A DNA stretch of 64,000 nucleotides from Saccharofermentans sp. (GCA_024403695.1 JAKSRI010000012.1:1-64000); one strand, 5' to 3'; numbered from the stretch's first letter, positions 1 through 8,890 are shown. Made by a program: numbers and translations. The notes: generated by a model from the sequence alone, not told the origin.

Positions 1-25
1 TACCTCGTTTGTTTTCTTTTGTCAA
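1..25 (-). promoter_or_regulatory. Strong promoter truncated at the left edge, pointing out of the window
   Basis: Read on the minus strand, TTGACA lies at 25-20. It is followed by a 17-nt spacer and then TA at the very edge, which would be the start of a -10 box. A consensus -35 box in AT-rich DNA is typical of stable-RNA promoters, so an rRNA or tRNA operon to the left is a reasonable guess. The -10 box itself is outside the window. Confidence 0.5.
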
Positions 26-230
26 GAACTTTTTTCAAGATTTTCTTTAACCTTTCTGCTAGGGCGTTTCCCTTGCTCAAGGCTCAGTAATTATATATCC
101 CACCCAACAGTTTTGCAAGTACTTTTTTAAAAATTTTTTTGCTCTTTTTTTCCTCTTCAAAAATTCTAATTCTGTAGTATTATTAATAAGAGTTTTTAAT
201 AAATAAACTATATATACGGAGGAAATCCTT

Positions 231-1184
231 ATGAATGAAACAAAAGGTAATAAAGTAGCCATTATCGGTGCTGGCGCAGTTGGAGCTTCCATCGCTTTCT
301 CTATGGCAATGAAGCAGATCTGCTCTGAGCTCGTACTTATCGACGTAAACCTCGATAAGGCAAAGGGTGAAGTTATGGATATTATCCACGGTCTTCCATT
401 CCTTGGTCACATGGTAATCAAGGCTGGTGGTTATGAAGAGTGTAGAGATTGTGACCTTATCGTTATCACAGCTGGTATCCCAAGAAAGCCAGGCGAGACA
501 AGAATGGACCTCGCAGCTAAGAACGTTAAGCTCTCTCACACAATTTGCAACAGCATCATGGAGAACTACACAAAGGGTACAATTCTTATCGTATCTAACC
601 CATGTGATGTAAACACATACATGTTCGCTAAGTGGTCTGGTCTCCCAGCTGGCCGTGTATTCGGTTCTGGTACAAACCTCGACTCCGCTCGTTTCAGAAG
701 CTTGCTCTGCAAGAAGCTCGGCGTAGACATCAAGAACGTTCACGCTTACATGCTCGGTGAGCACGGTGAGACACAGTTCCCTGCATGGTCTGCTTCTCAT
801 ATCGCTGGTATGCCAGTTCTCGATTATGCTGATTTCATCGGTAAGCCATTCACAGAGGAAGAGAAGGAAGAGTTCAGCGAGGCAACTAAGAAGGCTGGTG
901 CTAACATCATCGCTCTTAAGGGTGCTACATTCTACGGTATCGCAGTTTCTTGTACAACACTCGCTGAGACAATTCTCCGTGACGAGCACACAATCCGTCC
1001 AGTATGCGCTATCATGAATGGTGAGTATGGTTACTCTGATGTAGCTCTTAACGTTCCATGTATGATTGGTAAGGATGGTATCGAGAAGGTTATCGAGTTC
1101 AACCTCACAGATGATGAGAAGGCTAAGCTCGCACTTTCTGAGCAGAACATCAGAACAGTTATCGATTCCGTTAAGGATCTCTAA
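231..1184 (+). CDS. ldh: L-lactate dehydrogenase
   Basis: NAD-dependent L-lactate dehydrogenase, which reduces pyruvate to lactate in the cytoplasm and reoxidises NADH. The 317-residue length is usual for the family. The N-terminal Rossmann motif is GAGAVGAS (about residues 14-21). The substrate loop is RKPGETRMDL, with the mobile-loop arginine. Other landmarks are SNPCDV, the DSARFR segment, and GEHGET with the catalytic histidine. The start follows a good ribosome site (GGAGG, 8 nt before ATG). The gene stands alone with its own terminator. I looked for a Rex-type inverted repeat upstream and saw none. Malate dehydrogenase is the main alternative, but the loop sequence favours lactate dehydrogenase. 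Confidence 0.93.
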   Translation: MNETKGNKVAIIGAGAVGASIAFSMAMKQICSELVLIDVNLDKAKGEVMDIIHGLPFLGHMVIKAGGYEECRDCDLIVITAGIPRKPGETRMDLAAKNVKLSHTICNSIMENYTKGTILIVSNPCDVNTYMFAKWSGLPAGRVFGSGTNLDSARFRSLLCKKLGVDIKNVHAYMLGEHGETQFPAWSASHIAGMPVLDYADFIGKPFTEEEKEEFSEATKKAGANIIALKGATFYGIAVSCTTLAETILRDEHTIRPVCAIMNGEYGYSDVALNVPCMIGKDGIEKVIEFNLTDDEKAKLALSEQNIRTVIDSVKDL

Positions 1185-1210
1185 TAAATAGATATATTAT
1201 TATCTAATCT

Positions 1211-1247
1211 ATAGGCTGTCTCACTTATGTGAGATGGCCTATTTTTA
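1211..1247 (+). terminator. Rho-independent terminator of ldh
   Basis: A 14-bp stem (1211-1224 with 1229-1242, containing G-T pairs) with a TTAT loop, followed by a T-rich tail. Confidence 0.85.
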
Positions 1248-1253
1248 TTGCTA

Positions 1254-1284
1254 TCAAAAAGGGACTGTCACACAACAGCCCCTT
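1254..1284 (-). terminator. Terminator of the ABC transporter operon
   Basis: On the minus strand AAGGGGCTGT pairs with ACAGTCCCTT (one wobble) and is followed by TTTTT. It lies just beyond the intact end expected for the permease reading frame (1308). Confidence 0.8.
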
Positions 1285-1307
1285 ATTATTTATATATAAC
1301 CTATTTC

Positions 1308-1391
1308 TTATCCGTTAAGTATCTTTTCACTTTCGAAGAACTTACCTATTAATCCAACTGCTACCACTGAGAATGCCAAGTTAATTGCACA
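1308..1391 (-). pseudogene. Detached 3' end of the ABC-2 permease gene
   Basis: After the stop codon at 1394-1392 the same frame stays open for 27 codons and ends at a second TAA at 1310-1308. It encodes a hydrophobic helix (AINLAFSVVAVGLIG) followed by KFFESEKILNG. A final helix plus an SEKIL-like tail is what I would expect at the C-terminus of a NatB/ABC-2 permease. The fragment therefore reads as the lost end of the neighbouring protein, and the terminator lies just beyond it. Confidence 0.75.
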
Positions 1392-2471
1392 TTAGATAAG
1401 TATTGTCTCTGCAGTATATTCACATTTAATTATGTGTTGCATCTGAATCATCGAATTCCACGCAGGAATAATGTTATTCACCATGCCCAGATTATCAATC
1501 ATTGGTTTAAATGATTCTGTTGTAGAAAGCATACCCCCAATGAGCAAAATCATCATAACCACTGGCGACCATGTTGTTGCCTGCTTAACATCCTTGGCAA
1601 TTGTAGAAAGAATCAAAAGGATACTGGAAATAACAAAAACTGCTGTGATAGTTACTGCAAACAATACTGCATAATCCTTTAAACCATAAGAAAATTTGGC
1701 TTCAAGCTCCATAAGCTCACCAAGCTTTGGAAGAGTAATAGCTAATCCTAGGAATGCGGATAATCCACCAATTATAGAAGCGATGAGCATAAAGAGTGCT
1801 TTACCACCTGCGATACTAGCACGCTTTACCGGTGCGATAAGCATTGTATTTAAGAAGCCTCTCTCCTTATCACCTGCAATAGACTCTGCCGCTAAGTTCA
1901 TAACTACCATATAGACAGCCATCAAAAGGATCGCTGGCATAAGACCTGCGAGCATATCTCGCATAAATGCATCTTCATCACCCATATCGTAATTAACGTC
2001 CTGTACACCATTCACTGCAAACAATTTAGGCTGAATTGCACTGAAGAACATGTTTACTTCCGAAAACATCTTATATGACTGAGTATCAGTAGAGTTGTAC
2101 CAGATCTCAATATTAGATAAATCTGTGCTATTACCATCAGACAAAGTAAAGTCTTCTGGGAATACCACAAGAAGTTCACAGTCTTTATTTTCAATCTCTG
2201 CTTTAATCTCATCAATCTTGTCGCTAGAAACTGATTCTAATTTAAGCTCCTTAAGACCTTCTTCCATATACTCAGGGGCATTCACATAATATGCTTTTAC
2301 ATCTTTGTCACTATCTGAATCGATAGCAGCACTACTCATAACACCCATAAGCAAAGCATAACCTGCAATAATTAGAAATGGCATAAACACAATCTGAAAG
2401 AATACCATTTTGTCAGAAAAGCCCGCTTTAAGTTCCTTTTTAGTAACGGTCCATATATCTCTTAAATTCAT
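1392..2471 (-). CDS. ABC-2 family permease (NatB-like), cut short by a stop codon
   Basis: Membrane subunit of an ABC exporter of the NatB/ABC-2 type. There is an N-terminal transmembrane helix (about residues 22-45), a large extracytoplasmic segment (about 50-180), and then a block of five helices. The start is the ATG at 2471, behind GGAGGG at the end of the ATPase gene. The GTG one codon earlier is also possible. The frame stops before the last helix expected for the family, and the missing helix is encoded in frame just downstream. The protein may be non-functional, or may work without that helix. A sequencing error is also possible. The substrate is unknown; NatAB-type systems export sodium or small toxic compounds. 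Confidence 0.8.
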   Translation of the reverse strand: MNLRDIWTVTKKELKAGFSDKMVFFQIVFMPFLIIAGYALLMGVMSSAAIDSDSDKDVKAYYVNAPEYMEEGLKELKLESVSSDKIDEIKAEIENKDCELLVVFPEDFTLSDGNSTDLSNIEIWYNSTDTQSYKMFSEVNMFFSAIQPKLFAVNGVQDVNYDMGDEDAFMRDMLAGLMPAILLMAVYMVVMNLAAESIAGDKERGFLNTMLIAPVKRASIAGGKALFMLIASIIGGLSAFLGLAITLPKLGELMELEAKFSYGLKDYAVLFAVTITAVFVISSILLILSTIAKDVKQATTWSPVVMMILLIGGMLSTTESFKPMIDNLGMVNNIIPAWNSMIQMQHIIKCEYTAETILI

Positions 2472-2474
2472 CAC

Positions 2475-3257
2475 TTATTCTCCCTCCTGTTCCTTTGCTT
2501 TGTAGGTAGTGTAGAAGTCATAGAATGCATCCTCTAATGACTTGTCACCCTTAAGATTTTCAAGGGTATCGCACACAACCATCTTGCCGTCCATAATCAT
2601 GGCAGCTCTGTCACATACCTTCTCAACAAGGTCAAATAAATGAGTAGAAATAATAACGCACTTACCCTGTTTCTTCATCGTAAGGATAAAATCACGAACA
2701 TCTCTAGCAGCAATAATATCGAGACCATTTGTTGGCTCATCAAAGATAATAAACTCTGGGTCGTGGATTACTGAGATTACAAGAGATACCTTCTGACGCA
2801 TACCCTGAGACAACTTACTAATCTTAGTGTCTGCAAAAGAAGTAATACCAAAGTTCTCAAACAATTCTACCTTTCTACTCTGTGCCTTATCCTTAGGAAT
2901 GTGATAAAGCTCAGAAAAGAAATCATACATATTATTTGCAGTAGACTTCATGTCTAATTTCAAGTCAGTTGTGAGAAACGCGAGCTTAGATCTCACCTCC
3001 TCAGGTGAAGTAACCGCACTAATATCGTTATAAATAACATCACCCTGATCTGGCTTAATTAATGTTGCAAGCATTCTCATAGTTGTTGTCTTACCTGCAC
3101 CATTAGGGCCGAGGATACCAAATATCTCTCCCGAGTGTGTTTCAAAACTGATTCCGTCTACTGCTACCTTTTTGTCACTTTGCAAATCTAATTTCTTCTG
3201 CTGCGCTTTGCTGATGCGAAATGTCTTAACTAAGTTTTCCGCTTTTAAAATCTCCAT
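2475..3257 (-). CDS. ABC transporter ATP-binding protein (NatA-like)
   Basis: Nucleotide-binding subunit partnering the ABC-2 permease encoded immediately downstream; the two genes are 3 nt apart. Walker A is GPNGAGKTTT (about residues 50-59), the signature is LSQGMRQK, Walker B is FIIFDEPTNGLD, and a switch histidine lies in STH. The 260-residue length is ordinary for this family. The start follows AAGGAG. All ATPase motifs look intact, in contrast to the damaged permease. Confidence 0.92.
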   Translation of the reverse strand: MEILKAENLVKTFRISKAQQKKLDLQSDKKVAVDGISFETHSGEIFGILGPNGAGKTTTMRMLATLIKPDQGDVIYNDISAVTSPEEVRSKLAFLTTDLKLDMKSTANNMYDFFSELYHIPKDKAQSRKVELFENFGITSFADTKISKLSQGMRQKVSLVISVIHDPEFIIFDEPTNGLDIIAARDVRDFILTMKKQGKCVIISTHLFDLVEKVCDRAAMIMDGKMVVCDTLENLKGDKSLEDAFYDFYTTYKAKEQEGE

Positions 3258-3377
3258 TGTGAGATTCTCCTTTCAACGTTTGACTCATCTTCCCTTATTT
3301 TTCTCACTCACGCCACGACATAAAGTGGGAAATTCCATAATCACGGCAACTAGACATAAAATGTCCTATATCAACAA

Positions 3378-3420
3378 TAAAAAATAGCTGTGAAAATCAG
3401 TTTCCCACTTTACACAGCCA
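3378..3420 (-). terminator. Probable terminator of the gyrA-dacF unit
   Basis: On the minus strand GGCTGTG pairs with CACAGCT across a loop of about 20 nt and is followed by ATTTTTTATT. The stem is short, so the call is moderate. Confidence 0.6.
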
Positions 3421-3445
3421 TATTTTAATGTTAATAAATAAATAT

Positions 3446-4924
3446 TTATAAAGTAGGTGTTCCCTTATATGCTCTCATCCTACGTTTCTTACGTCCATTA
3501 CCTCTACCCTTAGTTGCTCTGACAACCAATGCAATCACACAACCAATAATAGCTGTAATAAGAACTGCCACAATGGTACTGATAACAGGATTCTTCTTAA
3601 TGAACTTACCAAGCTTACTCTTCTCGAGCTTGCTCTCAAGTGCTGCGAGCTTACCCTTCTTGACAGCAGGCTTCTTCTTAACCACTTCACCTGACTTATT
3701 AGTCTCAGTAACCTCTACCTCTTCTCCACTAGTTTCAGCAACTACTTCACTGGATTCAGTAGGAAGCGTGTCATCAGGAGTCATAATAGGATCACATACA
3801 GGCCTCTCACTCACTGTGAGATTAAAGTGCTGATAATCACCTAATGTACCAGGCATAACAGATGTAGGATCATTCTCCCAGCATGCGAGGTTACCATAAG
3901 CTGTAACAGTAGCTACATACCATGGCTGCATTGAATACTCTGTAGTAGGGATACCGCAGACTGCGACCGCCACGCCATGACCATTCTCATTAACTGTATA
4001 AACTGTCATTCCTGTACCAGCAAGAGATGTTGTACCTGTCTTACCACCAAGGAAAGCAGCGATGTGAGAATCTTCACCCTCTGCTGTTGTAGCACAAAGC
4101 CATGGATCCAAGATAAGCTTATTTGTGTTATTAACAATAGACCATCCATCTGCGTGATAGTTAGTGCCCTCGAAGATATGTGATGGAGAACCAATTACCA
4201 TACAGAAATCAGGATTCTGAACCGCATTAGTAATAATCAATGTAAGGTCATAGGCTGTTGTGTAATGGTTATCGTCGTGAAGACCATTAGCATTTACGAA
4301 GTGTGTTCCAGTACATCCGAGATTACGAGCTCTAAGGTTCATAAGCTCAGCAAATGCGGATAACTTATAGTTAGCAAGTACTTCATCAGCTGTCAGACCA
4401 AGCTGATCAGTAATATAGGATGCATCTACACCGTCTGGTCCAACCTTACCGGAACCAGCTGGATAATTCTCGAACAAGGAATCGATAACACCCTCGGCAA
4501 CTACGTTAGCTGCATCGTTACCAGAAGGAAGCATCATTCCGTAGAGAAGTTCTGAGAATCTTACTTCCTCACCTACAGATACATACATAAGTGTAGAGTC
4601 AGAAGTTACATTATCAATAGCATTCTGAGATACAGTCAAAATCTTATCTGGATCAATGTAATCCAGTCCGAGCTGTGCTGTCATAATCTTGGTCATGGAT
4701 GCTGGATAAACTCTATCATGAGCATTCTTTCCAAGTACGATCTCACCTGTTGTGGTATCGTACGCACAATATGCAGCACAATTGACTGACTCAAGTGGTG
4801 GGATATCAATTACAGGCTGACTTACGTCGGCTGCAGTCCTCATCCCTGGCAGAAAGACCATTATGGCAGCCGTCAGTATTGCTACTGAGGCTGCTACCAC
4901 ACGTGAAATCTTTCTTTTAATCAT
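3446..4924 (-). CDS. D-alanyl-D-alanine carboxypeptidase (DacF-like, class C-type low-mass PBP)
   Basis: Peptidase S11 enzyme that trims the terminal D-Ala from peptidoglycan stem peptides outside the membrane. The active-site motifs are present: SMTK (SxxK), SGND (SxN) and GKTGTT (KTG). The N-terminus MIKRKISRVVAASVAILTA is a signal peptide. The C-terminus has a lysine-rich stretch, a transmembrane helix (NPVISTIVAVLITAIIGCVIALVV, shown here only as a landmark in part) and a basic tail, so the protein is probably anchored. The start is set at 4924 by AAGGAG 8 nt upstream; the longer frame begins at a TTG without such a site. It sits 14 nt after gyrA and is probably co-transcribed with it. 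Confidence 0.88.
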   Translation of the reverse strand: MIKRKISRVVAASVAILTAAIMVFLPGMRTAADVSQPVIDIPPLESVNCAAYCAYDTTTGEIVLGKNAHDRVYPASMTKIMTAQLGLDYIDPDKILTVSQNAIDNVTSDSTLMYVSVGEEVRFSELLYGMMLPSGNDAANVVAEGVIDSLFENYPAGSGKVGPDGVDASYITDQLGLTADEVLANYKLSAFAELMNLRARNLGCTGTHFVNANGLHDDNHYTTAYDLTLIITNAVQNPDFCMVIGSPSHIFEGTNYHADGWSIVNNTNKLILDPWLCATTAEGEDSHIAAFLGGKTGTTSLAGTGMTVYTVNENGHGVAVAVCGIPTTEYSMQPWYVATVTAYGNLACWENDPTSVMPGTLGDYQHFNLTVSERPVCDPIMTPDDTLPTESSEVVAETSGEEVEVTETNKSGEVVKKKPAVKKGKLAALESKLEKSKLGKFIKKNPVISTIVAVLITAIIGCVIALVVRATKGRGNGRKKRRMRAYKGTPTL

Positions 4925-4938
4925 ATCTATACTCCTTA

Positions 4939-7581
4939 TCAATTCTCGCTGGAAGAATCGTCCTCGCCCTTAGCACTTTCTGCGCTTTCGGCGCCGTCTG
5001 TGCTTTCGCCAGCGTTCTCAGATGTAACCTCGGAAGCACCCTCTGCGCCTTCCTCAGCAACCTCCTCTTCTGGCTCCTCATAGTAAGTTAAAGCAAAGTC
5101 AACAACGGATGCTCCGTTAGATCTCATGAGCTTAACACCAGAAGTTGCACGTGAAAGTGTAGGGATTTCCTTAGCATGAACTCTAATTACGACACCAGTA
5201 TTAGTGATAATAAGGAGATCCTCATCATCAGATACCAATGTACATCCGATAAGATTACCAGTCTTCTCAGATACTCTGTATGTGATAAGACCCTTACCAC
5301 CTCTGTTCTGATAACGGTACTCATCAACAGAACTTCTCTTTCCGTAACCCTTCTCAGAGATAACGAGAAGCTCACCGTTATCTGTTACAGGTACCATACC
5401 TACGATAGCATCGTCATCATCAATCTTCATACCACGAACACCAGATGTGTTACGTCCAGTCTCACGTACGTCGTCTGAGTTAAATCTGATAGCCTTACCT
5501 GAAGCAGAAACAAGGATAATCTCCTGTCCAGGAAGTGTCTCAGCAATACCAACAACCTGATCGCCCTCACGAACGTTAATAGCAATAAGACCGTTTTTAT
5601 TAATGTTCTTATAGCTATCTACTGGTGTTCTCTTAACAATACCGTTACGTGTAGCAATTGTGAGATAACGCTCCTCACCATCGAATCCATCTACCGGAAT
5701 GATGTTTCTAATCTTCTCGTTCTCCTGGAGATTAAGAAGGTTTACGAGAGCTGTTCCCTTAGCTGTACGGGACATTGTCTCAGGAATCTGATAGCCCTTG
5801 AGCTTAAATACACGACCTGTATTTGTAAAGCAGAGGAGCCACTTATGTGTTGTTGTAGTAAGGATCTTCTCGATGTAATCCTCTTCTCTTGTACCCTGAG
5901 CGGAGATTCCTCGTCCACCTCTGTGCTGACTCTTATAGGAATCAACGAGCTGGCGCTTGATATATCCGAAGTGTGTAAGAGTAACAACGATATCCTCTTC
6001 CTGAATCAAAGACTCATCTGTAATATCATCGAACTGACCGTGAACGATCTCTGTTATTCTGTCATTAGCGAATCTACGCTTAACCTCAAGGATTTCCTCC
6101 TTGATTGTGCTTCTGAGGAGACCATTATCGCTGAGAATCTTATTGAAGTGCTCGATTCTGAGTGTGAGCTCTGCAATCTCTGCCTCCAACTTCTCTCTCT
6201 CGAGACCAGTAAGACGACCAAGTCTCATATCTACGATTGTCTGAGCCTGCTTATCAGAGAATCCGAACTTCTCCTGCATTCTTACCTTAGCCTCAGCCTC
6301 AGTTCTAGAAGAACGGATGATATTAATAATCTCATCGATATGATCCATAGCAACGAGGAGACCCTCATCGATATGTCTCTTGGCCTCTGCCTTCTCGAGA
6401 TCATACTTTGTACGTCTAGTAACTACATCCTCCTGGTGAGCAACATAGTACTTAAGTGCATCGATAAGTGTAATTGTTCTTGGCTCGAGCTTACCGTCAG
6501 CATCAGGTACAAGAGCAATCATATTAGCGCAGCAAGCTTCCTGCAATGAGCAATTCTTATAAAGCTGATTAAGAACTACATCTGGGTTAGCTTCCTTCTT
6601 GACCTCGATTACGATACGAACCATCTCGTTACGGTCAGACTCATCACGAATACCGGAGATACCTTCTACCTTCTTCTCCTTAACAAGGTCAGCCATTCTC
6701 TCGATGAGACGGGCCTTGTTAACTGCAAATGGAAGATCATGAACGATAATTCTCTGTCTGCCGTTGCCATACTCCTCAATTTCTGCGTGAGCACGTACAA
6801 CAATACGACCCTTACCTCTTGTATAAGCATCTCTAATACCTGAAGTACCGAGAATCATACCACCTGTTGGGAAGTCAGGACCCTTAACAACTGTCATAAG
6901 CTCATCTACAGTAACATCAGGGTTATCAAGCATCATTACAACACCATCAATAACCTCACCCATGTTGTGTGGTGGGATGTTAGTAGCCATACCAACAGCG
7001 ATACCAACAGAACCATTTACGAGAAGGTTAGGGAATCTTGCTGGAAGTGTAACTGGCTCGTAGTCATGCTCATCGAAGTTAGGACGCATATCTACAGTCT
7101 GCTTCTCAATATCACTCATCATCTCGAGGGCAACCTTCTCAAGTCTTGCCTCTGTGTATCGGTAAGCAGCAGGTGGGTCACCGTCGATAGAACCGAAGTT
7201 ACCGTGACCGTCAACCAATGTGTGTCTCAGTGAGAAATCCTGAGCAAGTCTTACTAATGCATCATATACAGAAGCATCTCCATGTGGATGGAAACGACCA
7301 AGAACATCACCGATAGTAGTAGCGCACTTACGGTAAGGCTTATCTGGAGTAAACTTCTGAGTGTACATAGAATAGAGAATTCTTCTCTGAACTGGCTTAA
7401 GTCCATCTCTGATATCAGGAAGAGCTCTGTCTGAGATAACGGACATCGCATAGTCGATAAATGACTTCTTCATCTCCTGCTCAAGATCTACTGGAACAAT
7501 AGTTTTCTGCTCAGACTTAAAGACGGAATCCATCTCCGCTTCAATCTTCATTCTCTGTTCTTTGGATTTGTTATTTGCCAT
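4939..7581 (-). CDS. gyrA: DNA gyrase subunit A
   Basis: DNA cleavage-religation subunit of gyrase (880 residues), which introduces negative supercoils together with GyrB. GyrB is not encoded in this window. The catalytic tyrosine is Tyr142 in AAYRYTEARL. The quinolone pocket reads HPHGDASVYDA (residues 98-108), so alanine occupies the place of E. coli Ser83. The C-terminal beta-pinwheel contains QHRGGRG at the GyrA-box position, which argues for GyrA over ParC. The last 45 residues are a Glu/Ser/Ala-rich acidic tail. A good ribosome site (GGAGG) precedes the ATG. gyrA next to dacF instead of gyrB suggests rearrangement around the usual origin cluster. Confidence 0.93.
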   Translation of the reverse strand: MANNKSKEQRMKIEAEMDSVFKSEQKTIVPVDLEQEMKKSFIDYAMSVISDRALPDIRDGLKPVQRRILYSMYTQKFTPDKPYRKCATTIGDVLGRFHPHGDASVYDALVRLAQDFSLRHTLVDGHGNFGSIDGDPPAAYRYTEARLEKVALEMMSDIEKQTVDMRPNFDEHDYEPVTLPARFPNLLVNGSVGIAVGMATNIPPHNMGEVIDGVVMMLDNPDVTVDELMTVVKGPDFPTGGMILGTSGIRDAYTRGKGRIVVRAHAEIEEYGNGRQRIIVHDLPFAVNKARLIERMADLVKEKKVEGISGIRDESDRNEMVRIVIEVKKEANPDVVLNQLYKNCSLQEACCANMIALVPDADGKLEPRTITLIDALKYYVAHQEDVVTRRTKYDLEKAEAKRHIDEGLLVAMDHIDEIINIIRSSRTEAEAKVRMQEKFGFSDKQAQTIVDMRLGRLTGLEREKLEAEIAELTLRIEHFNKILSDNGLLRSTIKEEILEVKRRFANDRITEIVHGQFDDITDESLIQEEDIVVTLTHFGYIKRQLVDSYKSQHRGGRGISAQGTREEDYIEKILTTTTHKWLLCFTNTGRVFKLKGYQIPETMSRTAKGTALVNLLNLQENEKIRNIIPVDGFDGEERYLTIATRNGIVKRTPVDSYKNINKNGLIAINVREGDQVVGIAETLPGQEIILVSASGKAIRFNSDDVRETGRNTSGVRGMKIDDDDAIVGMVPVTDNGELLVISEKGYGKRSSVDEYRYQNRGGKGLITYRVSEKTGNLIGCTLVSDDEDLLIITNTGVVIRVHAKEIPTLSRATSGVKLMRSNGASVVDFALTYYEEPEEEVAEEGAEGASEVTSENAGESTDGAESAESAKGEDDSSSEN

Positions 7582-7635
7582 TTTTTCCTCCGCCCTGTAT
7601 TAGGGTTTATCAATACAAAAAATATTCCGCTTATA

Positions 7636-7644
7636 ATTATAACA
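7636..7644 (-). promoter_or_regulatory. Extended -10 promoter element upstream of gyrA
   Basis: On the minus strand TGTTATAAT forms an extended -10 (TGn plus TATAAT) about 55 nt before the gyrA start. I found no good -35 box. Confidence 0.45.
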
Positions 7645-7665
7645 TAACTTTAAATATATTTATAA

Positions 7666-7679
7666 AATACGCGCGTATT
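7666..7679. promoter_or_regulatory. 14-bp palindrome between gyrA and the sigma factor gene
   Basis: AATACGCGCGTATT is a perfect inverted repeat and the only CG-rich stretch in a very AT-rich divergent spacer. It may be an operator, but this is unproven. Confidence 0.35.
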
Positions 7680-7713
7680 ATTATAATAATAGAGAAAAAA
7701 ATTCTTTCAGTTT

Positions 7714-7740
7714 TGCAACACTTTTAAAACTGATATCGTC
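7714..7740 (+). promoter_or_regulatory. ECF-type promoter of the sigma factor operon
   Basis: TGCAAC at 7714-7719 and CGTC at 7737-7740, separated by 17 nt, match the AAC/CGTC pattern of promoters read by ECF sigma factors. The site lies 38 nt before the sigma gene, which suggests autoregulation. No housekeeping promoter of similar quality was seen for this gene. Confidence 0.55.
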
Positions 7741-7778
7741 TAATATTCATACGAGGAAAGGAGTCGTGGTTATTCATT

Positions 7779-8378
7779 ATGGGAATGAGCTTTACACTGC
7801 CAGATATTGAAGAACTTATAGAACATTATTCTGATGATGTTCTTAAGGTTTGCACATACTATCTTGGCAAGAGAAGCCTCGCCGAAGATGCTTACCAGGA
7901 TGTTTTCCTTAAGGTACTTAGAAAAAGTGACACTTTCGATGGTAAGTGCCCGCCTAAGTACTGGCTCCTGTCAATTACTCGTAACGTTTGCAAAGATTAT
8001 CTTAAGTCTGCCTGGTCTACCAAAGTAAGCAGCTTTGATTATCTGAAGGAAGCAGCTGGTGAGAAAGCAGATGTATCTGAAATTCACTCATCACGAATAA
8101 CACCTTCCAAGGATGGTCGCCAGCAGGAAGATAAATACTTTGACAAACTTCCACCAGAAGGAGACCTGTGGAATGCTCTTAACGAGCTTCCTGCGGCTTA
8201 CAAAGACGTTGTAATGTATAAGTTCTACTTTGATATGGATAACGCGTCCATAGCTAAAGTCTGTGGCATCACAGAAAGTTCTGTAAGATCGAGACTTTTC
8301 AGAGTAAGAAAGAAACTTATTAAGTACGAGAAGAAAAACGGATATTTGCCAGGAGAAATTTATGAGAAATCTATTTGA
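7779..8378 (+). CDS. RNA polymerase sigma factor, ECF type
   Basis: Two-domain sigma-70 family factor of 199 residues. The region 2-like domain (about residues 10-75) includes AEDAYQDVFLKVLRK and YWLLSITRNVCKDYL. The region 4 helix-turn-helix (about 130-185) includes LPAAYKDVVMYKF and ITESSVRSRLFRVRKKL. The linker is longer than in minimal ECF factors. The start at 7779 lies 15 nt after AGGAAAGGAG; the in-frame ATG at 7785 is an alternative. The gene overlaps the next one by 17 nt, as expected for a sigma/anti-sigma pair. The signal it responds to is unknown. Confidence 0.85.
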   Translation: MGMSFTLPDIEELIEHYSDDVLKVCTYYLGKRSLAEDAYQDVFLKVLRKSDTFDGKCPPKYWLLSITRNVCKDYLKSAWSTKVSSFDYLKEAAGEKADVSEIHSSRITPSKDGRQQEDKYFDKLPPEGDLWNALNELPAAYKDVVMYKFYFDMDNASIAKVCGITESSVRSRLFRVRKKLIKYEKKNGYLPGEIYEKSI

Positions 8379-8865
8379 CGACAACATCAAACAGACTTTC
8401 GAGGAGAATCTCGGTGACATTCACGCATCTGACGAATTAAAGTCTAAATTGCTGGCTCGCCTTAACAACGAGTCTATCGAGACTCCTCGTAATAAAGTTG
8501 AATTAACTGCAATTTCCCCAGACTATGTATACAACAATCAGCAGCATCAGCGTAACAGAAAGTCAAATATCATATGGCTTACTGCTGCATTAGCATCTGC
8601 GGTTATTATTCTAATTAGTTCCGGAATGACACACTTCTTCGGAAACCACAAAGAAGTCCAGTTTGAACCAGCATTAGATGCTGAAGCAAGTTCTAGTGTA
8701 CTCATCGAAGGCAACACAAGCGCCCTAATCGCGCAGGAACAAGGAGTAGCTAACTATCCAGCAAAAGCTGTGGAACGAATTAATCACGAGGAAATCCAAA
8801 GAGCCCGCATGCAAAATGCAAAAGATGATTACCTCTCATATAACAGCAGAGCCCGCCGAGTTTAA
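8362..8865 (+). CDS. Probable anti-sigma factor, single-pass membrane protein
   Basis: A 167-residue protein with a hydrophilic N-terminal half (about 1-70), one transmembrane helix (IIWLTAALASAVIILISSG, about 72-90) and an outer segment of about 75 residues. The start overlaps the sigma gene and follows AGGAG. I do not recognise a zinc-binding HxxxCxxC motif of the ZAS class. The call therefore rests on topology and on translational coupling to the sigma factor, not on a recognised domain. Confidence 0.6.
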   Translation: MRNLFDDNIKQTFEENLGDIHASDELKSKLLARLNNESIETPRNKVELTAISPDYVYNNQQHQRNRKSNIIWLTAALASAVIILISSGMTHFFGNHKEVQFEPALDAEASSSVLIEGNTSALIAQEQGVANYPAKAVERINHEEIQRARMQNAKDDYLSYNSRARRV

Positions 8866-8883
8866 TCGGGGGCTCTTTTTTTG
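8848..8883 (+). terminator. Terminator of the sigma/anti-sigma operon
   Basis: AGAGCCCGCCGA pairs with TCGGGGGCTCT and is followed by seven T. The 5' arm lies inside the last codons of the anti-sigma gene. Confidence 0.85.
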
Positions 8884-8890
8884 ACTTCTT

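Noticed and set aside
1..230. Rex operator or other redox box before ldh
   Set aside because: No TTGTTAAN4TTAACAA-like repeat is seen. The AT-rich stretch has only short direct repeats.
5845..6549. A 234-codon plus-strand open frame opposite gyrA
   Set aside because: Antisense shadow with low-complexity composition. The gyrA frame has all its motifs.
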